64,000 nucleotides of DNA. It comes from Pontibacter sp. SGAir0037 (lineage in GTDB: Bacteria; Bacteroidota; Bacteroidia; Cytophagales; Hymenobacteraceae). Under the pieces are notes generated by a model. The model saw only the letters and a list, made by a program, of their open reading frames with translations. It was not told the DNA's origin and did no database searches. The stretch is taken from NCBI RefSeq assembly GCF_005491705.1, contig NZ_CP028092.1, positions 2,356,001-2,420,000 on the forward strand. Direction: 5' to 3'. The position numbers were made by a program, and so were the translations under genes. Of this stretch, positions 60,625 through 64,000 are shown one piece after another (within the stretch, counting starts at the first letter, position 1; every line of letters starts with the position of its first letter).

Positions 60625-61176
60625 GTGAAGAAGCTAAGAGATTATGAAATCGGACTTGTTAAACTCAGCAATAAAAAGCATGAGTTCGAGTTTGATGTAG
60701 ATGATTCTTTCTTTGCTCTTTTTGAGCAGGAAATGATCCTGGGTGGAAAGCTACAGGCTAAGGTGGAGCTGGATAAGACAGAATCGCTGCTAACTTTACA
60801 TTTTGATATTAAGGGACATGTTCGCCTTACCTGCGACAGGAGCCTGGATGAGTTTGATCAACCGGTGAATGTACAGGAGGTATTCCGCATTAAGTATGGG
60901 CCGGAGAATACGGAACTGGACGAGGACTTATGGCAGATTACCAGCGATACGCAGAACATAAACGTGGCTCAGCACATTTACGACTTTATAGGATTGTCGC
61001 TGCCCATGAAAAAACTGCACCCCCGTTTTGTGGAAGAATCTGAGGAGGATGAAGACGATGACGAAGACATCTTGATTTACTCTTCCCGCAAAGCAGCTAA
61101 TGAAGGTGAAAGTGACGACAGCGATGATGAAGATGATACAGACCCGCGCTGGGATGCTTTAAGAAACCTGAACTAA
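60625..61176 (+). CDS. YceD / DUF177 family protein
   Basis: A protein of 183 residues from a GTG at 60625. LTCDRSLDEFDQPV is the family's conserved Cys motif and LHFDIKGHVRLTC precedes it. The C-terminus is highly acidic (EESEEDEDDDEDILIY, DDSDDEDDTDP). YceD genes sit upstream of rpmF and plsX in many bacteria, and the protein is linked to rRNA processing in plants and bacteria. The order yceD-rpmF-plsX-fabH supports the call. Confidence 0.88.
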   Translation: MKKLRDYEIGLVKLSNKKHEFEFDVDDSFFALFEQEMILGGKLQAKVELDKTESLLTLHFDIKGHVRLTCDRSLDEFDQPVNVQEVFRIKYGPENTELDEDLWQITSDTQNINVAQHIYDFIGLSLPMKKLHPRFVEESEEDEDDDEDILIYSSRKAANEGESDDSDDEDDTDPRWDALRNLN

Positions 61177-61229
61177 CGAGTATTACAGATTAAAAAATAA
61201 ATAACAGCAAGTAAATTATTTAACTAAAA

Positions 61230-61427
61230 ATGGCACATCCTAAACGTAAGATTTCGAAGACCAGAAGGGATAAGAGAAGAACTCACCAGAAACTTTCTGA
61301 GAAAGCAATTGCGATTTGCCCTAATACAGACACTCCTCACCTGTATCACCATGCATATGTGGTAGAAGGCGACCTGTATCACAAAGGCAAACTGGCTATC
61401 AAAAATTATACAACTAACGCCATCTAA
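61230..61427 (+). CDS. rpmF: 50S ribosomal protein L32
   Basis: A protein of 65 residues, [20 protein letters not shown] at the start, with [20 protein letters not shown] in the second half. The zinc ribbon is reduced to one Cys, a variant seen in some lineages. It is placed as expected between yceD and plsX. Confidence 0.95.
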   Translation: MAHPKRKISKTRRDKRRTHQKLSEKAIAICPNTDTPHLYHHAYVVEGDLYHKGKLAIKNYTTNAI

Positions 61428-61481
61428 GCAGTTTTATCTGCTGCAAAAGTAGTTTCTGTATAATTTAACCTAATCCAGTAC

Positions 61482-62423
61482 ATGAGGATCGCCTTAGACG
61501 CTATGGGCGGCGATTATGCACCTGAGGCAGTAGTTAAGGGTGCATTATTAGCCGTTGAGCAGCTCGACAAAGATTATGAAATCTTACTGATTGGTAAGGA
61601 AGAAATGATTTATCCGCTGCTACAAGAATACGGATATACAGGCTCTGGCATTAAAGTAATTAATGCTACCCAAGTGATTGAAATGGGAGAACATCCCACC
61701 AAAGCACTTACCCAAAAGCCTGACTCTAGCATTGCAGTTGGTTACGGTTTGCTAAAAGCGCAGAAAGCTCATGCTTTTTGCAGCGCCGGCAATACAGGTG
61801 CCATGCTTGTTGGAGCTATGTTCAGCGTAAAGGCAGTTGAAGGAATTCTTAGACCTTCTATCGGAGGTCTGGTTCCTAAACTCGACGGCGGTTTTGGTAT
61901 TATGCTGGACGTTGGAGCCAATGCCGATTGCAAACCAGAGGTGCTGGAGCAATTTGGCGAAATCGGCTCGATCTACGCCAGGTATGTACTGGATATTCCG
62001 AACCCCAAGGTTGGTCTTATGAACCTGGGCGAAGAGGAAGGAAAAGGTACTGTGAACACACAGGCTGCTCACCAGCGCCTGAAAGCCAACAGTACGATTA
62101 ACTTTATTGGAAATATTGAGGGCCGTGATCTTTTCAACGATAAAGCAGATGTGATCGTTTGCGATGGCTATACAGGAAATATTATCCTAAAGATGGCCGA
62201 AAACATCTATGATATCTTAAACGAAAAGAAGATGCATGACCCCTTCTTCGATAAGTTTAACTATGAAGCCGTAGGTGGAAGCCCGATCCTGGGCATTAAT
62301 GGCAATGCCGTTATTGGCCATGGAGTGTCTACTCCAAGAGCCATCTGCAACATGGTACTTCAGGCTCAGAAAATGGTGGCATCAAACCTTTCAGAGCGCT
62401 TTAGAAGAAACATTAGCGCATAA
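61482..62423 (+). CDS. plsX: Phosphate acyltransferase PlsX
   Basis: A protein of 313 residues. [20 protein letters not shown] at the start, then [40 protein letters not shown] and [20 protein letters not shown] are PlsX blocks. It makes acyl-phosphate from acyl-ACP for phospholipid synthesis. fabH follows. Confidence 0.97.
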   Translation: MRIALDAMGGDYAPEAVVKGALLAVEQLDKDYEILLIGKEEMIYPLLQEYGYTGSGIKVINATQVIEMGEHPTKALTQKPDSSIAVGYGLLKAQKAHAFCSAGNTGAMLVGAMFSVKAVEGILRPSIGGLVPKLDGGFGIMLDVGANADCKPEVLEQFGEIGSIYARYVLDIPNPKVGLMNLGEEEGKGTVNTQAAHQRLKANSTINFIGNIEGRDLFNDKADVIVCDGYTGNIILKMAENIYDILNEKKMHDPFFDKFNYEAVGGSPILGINGNAVIGHGVSTPRAICNMVLQAQKMVASNLSERFRRNISA

Positions 62424-62560
62424 TCTAAGGCTAATAAGCCAGCGATATCCTACTTGGTATAAGCTTTTCAGTTGTTCTTTTTTGGTAACTGACGGTTTAT
62501 GCCAAGTTTTTTTTTGTAAATTGCCCGCCTCAATCCTTTAACAACAAAGACCCTTTAACA

Positions 62561-63559
62561 ATGAGTAAAATTACTGCCGCTATTACAGGTGTAAGTGGCT
62601 ACGTTCCAGAATACGTACTTACCAACCAGGAACTTGAAACAATGGTGGAGACCAACGACGAGTGGATTCAATCAAGAACTGGAATAAAGGAAAGGCGTAT
62701 CTTGAAAGGTGAAGGACTTGGCACTTCGCATATAGCAGTACCTGCAGTAAAAGAGTTACTAAAGAAAACCAATACGCAGCCGGAAGAAGTCGAACTGATT
62801 ATCTGTGCCACCACAACCCCTGACTTCGTATTTCCTGCTACTGCTAACTTAGTTGCAGCAGAAGTAGGAGCTGTAAACGCTTTTGGATACGATCTACAGG
62901 CTGCCTGCTCTGGTTTTCTCTTTGCATTAGCTACTGGTTCAAAATTCATAGAATCCGGACAGTACAAAAAAGTAATTGTGATCGGCGCCGATAAAATGTC
63001 TTCTATCATAGACTATACCGACCGGGCTACCTGCATTATATTTGGTGATGGCGGCGGTGCTGTTATGCTGGAGCCTAACACAGAAGGTCTGGGTATTCAA
63101 GATCAGGTACTGAAATCAGATGGTAATGGCGCTCCTTTCCTGCATATGAAAGCAGGTGGTAGCCGTAAACCAGCTACAATAGAAACGGTACAGGCCCGGG
63201 AACATTATGCTTTCCAGGAAGGCCAGACAGTATTTAAATTTGCTGTAAAAGGCATGGCCGATGTTTCAGCAGAAGTAATGGAGCGAAACAACCTGACAGG
63301 TGATGATGTTGCCTGGCTGGTGCCTCACCAGGCAAACAAGCGTATTATAGAAGCTACGGCCAACCGTATGGGCCTGAGCAGCGAGAAAGTTATGCTGAAT
63401 ATTCAGCGTTATGGCAACACAACCAGCGGTACTATTCCTCTTTGCTTATGGGAGTATGAAAGCCAACTGAAAAAGGGAGACAACATTGTGCTGGCTGCTT
63501 TTGGAGGAGGTTTCACATGGGGAGCCATCTACCTGAAGTGGGCATACGATCCGAAATAG
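62561..63559 (+). CDS. fabH: 3-oxoacyl-ACP synthase III (FabH)
   Basis: A protein of 332 residues. The catalytic triad is seen as Cys in [15 protein letters not shown], His in [20 protein letters not shown] and Asn in [17 protein letters not shown]. The N-terminus [20 protein letters not shown] and [17 protein letters not shown] are typical. It starts fatty acid synthesis by condensing acetyl-CoA (or a branched primer) with malonyl-ACP. Confidence 0.97.
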   Translation: MSKITAAITGVSGYVPEYVLTNQELETMVETNDEWIQSRTGIKERRILKGEGLGTSHIAVPAVKELLKKTNTQPEEVELIICATTTPDFVFPATANLVAAEVGAVNAFGYDLQAACSGFLFALATGSKFIESGQYKKVIVIGADKMSSIIDYTDRATCIIFGDGGGAVMLEPNTEGLGIQDQVLKSDGNGAPFLHMKAGGSRKPATIETVQAREHYAFQEGQTVFKFAVKGMADVSAEVMERNNLTGDDVAWLVPHQANKRIIEATANRMGLSSEKVMLNIQRYGNTTSGTIPLCLWEYESQLKKGDNIVLAAFGGGFTWGAIYLKWAYDPK

Positions 63560-63581
63560 AACAAGTCACAGACTCCTATGT

Positions 63582-63612
63582 AAAAGCGACCTTTGTGTCG
63601 CTTTTTTTATTT
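63582..63612 (+). terminator. Rho-independent terminator after fabH
   Basis: AAAAGCGAC (63582-63590) pairs perfectly with GTCGCTTTT (63597-63605) around a 6-nt loop, followed by TTTTATT. It closes the yceD-rpmF-plsX-fabH unit. Confidence 0.88.
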
Positions 63613-63738
63613 TATCATCCAGCCAAAGCTGCCATGTTAAATATTTTGTATGACAACTTTATTTTGTAATGAACATGCTATCACTGTAGGAAATTTTATA
63701 TATTTGAAACTTATAATATTACAATATTCTTACACCAT

Positions 63739-64000
63739 ATGTACAAACTTTACCTTATTCTACTAACCTTTATTGCCTGCAGCACCTGCTATGCCCAGAA
63801 ATTTAATTATGAACCAGGTTACCTGCTACAAAAATCCGATACCATACACGGTTATATAAAAAGTGCTCCCAACGTTGAGCTCAGCCAATCGGTTGAATTT
63901 AAGCCTAATGCTGACTCAGGCTCATTTACAACCTATTACCCAGATGATATCGATGGATTCGGGTTTACAGAGAGCAGAATTCATTTTTATAGTGTAGAAG
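63739..64000 (+). CDS. Secreted protein of unknown function, 5' part
   Basis: The frame starts MYKLYLILLTFIACSTCYAQ, a signal peptide with a likely cut after YAQ, and continues KFNYEPGYLLQKSDTIHGYI and further to the window edge, so the gene is cut off. The start of the mature part (GYLLQKSDTIHGYIK) is often seen in secreted Bacteroidota proteins of unknown function. Nothing more can be said from 87 residues. Confidence 0.7.
   Translation, partial: MYKLYLILLTFIACSTCYAQKFNYEPGYLLQKSDTIHGYIKSAPNVELSQSVEFKPNADSGSFTTYYPDDIDGFGFTESRIHFYSVE

Overview
The window looks like a chromosomal piece of a Bacteroidota bacterium, most likely a cytophagalean of the Pontibacter/Hymenobacter/Adhaeribacter kind. 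This is inference from gene families and layout: an ECF sigma / anti-sigma / DUF4097 group, a YceD-RpmF-PlsX-FabH cluster, MlaE-F-D, a SelO ending in CxxxxC, few Shine-Dalgarno sequences, and AspArg-rich proteins. No rRNA, tRNA or CRISPR array was seen. Housekeeping segments are moderately GC; the exopolysaccharide (EPS) block and its spacers are visibly A+T-richer, and the two insertion sequences are visibly G+C-richer than their surroundings.

Region 1 (1-4.4 kb): the end of a sensor histidine kinase, a small disordered protein, and a leftward envelope-stress-like operon (ECF sigma, one-TM anti-sigma candidate with HEAT repeats, two DUF4097 proteins). Region 2 (4.7-6.4 kb): an intact-looking IS3-family element with hexamer flanking repeats, beside the decayed N-terminal remnant of a GDP-L-fucose synthase gene. 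Region 3 (6.4-33.5 kb): a large Wzx/Wzy-type EPS locus. It has two tandem WcaI-like glycosyltransferases, Wza- and Wzc-like export proteins, a long leftward run of glycosyltransferases, acyltransferases, sugar epimerases, a Wzy-like polymerase, a pyruvyltransferase-like protein and a Wzx-like flippase, then a rightward WcaJ-like initiating transferase. WcaJ would load the first sugar-phosphate on the lipid carrier, the glycosyltransferases build and decorate the repeat unit, Wzx flips it, Wzy polymerises it, and Wza/Wzc export it.

Region 4 (33.6-38.4 kb): a phosphocholine-type phospholipase C gene cut in two by an IS66-family element; removing the element plus one copy of a 10-bp direct repeat restores one frame. 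Region 5 (38.7-44.6 kb): SelO, a flippase-like membrane protein, and a leftward arsenic operon (ArsR, ArsI/CadI-like VOC protein, metallophosphoesterase, Acr3). Region 6 (44.7-50.5 kb): the oddest part, with three Arg/Asp/Asn/Tyr-rich, almost lysine-free proteins, a small hydrophilic protein, two Thr/Gly-repeat lipoproteins, a small membrane protein and a STAS-like protein.

Region 7 (50.8-63.6 kb): core genes: MlaE/MlaF/MlaD lipid transport, HIT protein and GreA, a 2-hydroxyacid dehydrogenase, MgtE, RsmA, M17 aminopeptidase, PdxA, YceD, ribosomal protein L32, PlsX and FabH. The window ends inside a secreted protein of unknown function. The best candidate for an undescribed system is the low-complexity cluster at 44.7-48.2 kb; two further leads are shared sequence motifs in the two divergent EPS spacers and upstream of two of the Arg/Asp-rich genes.
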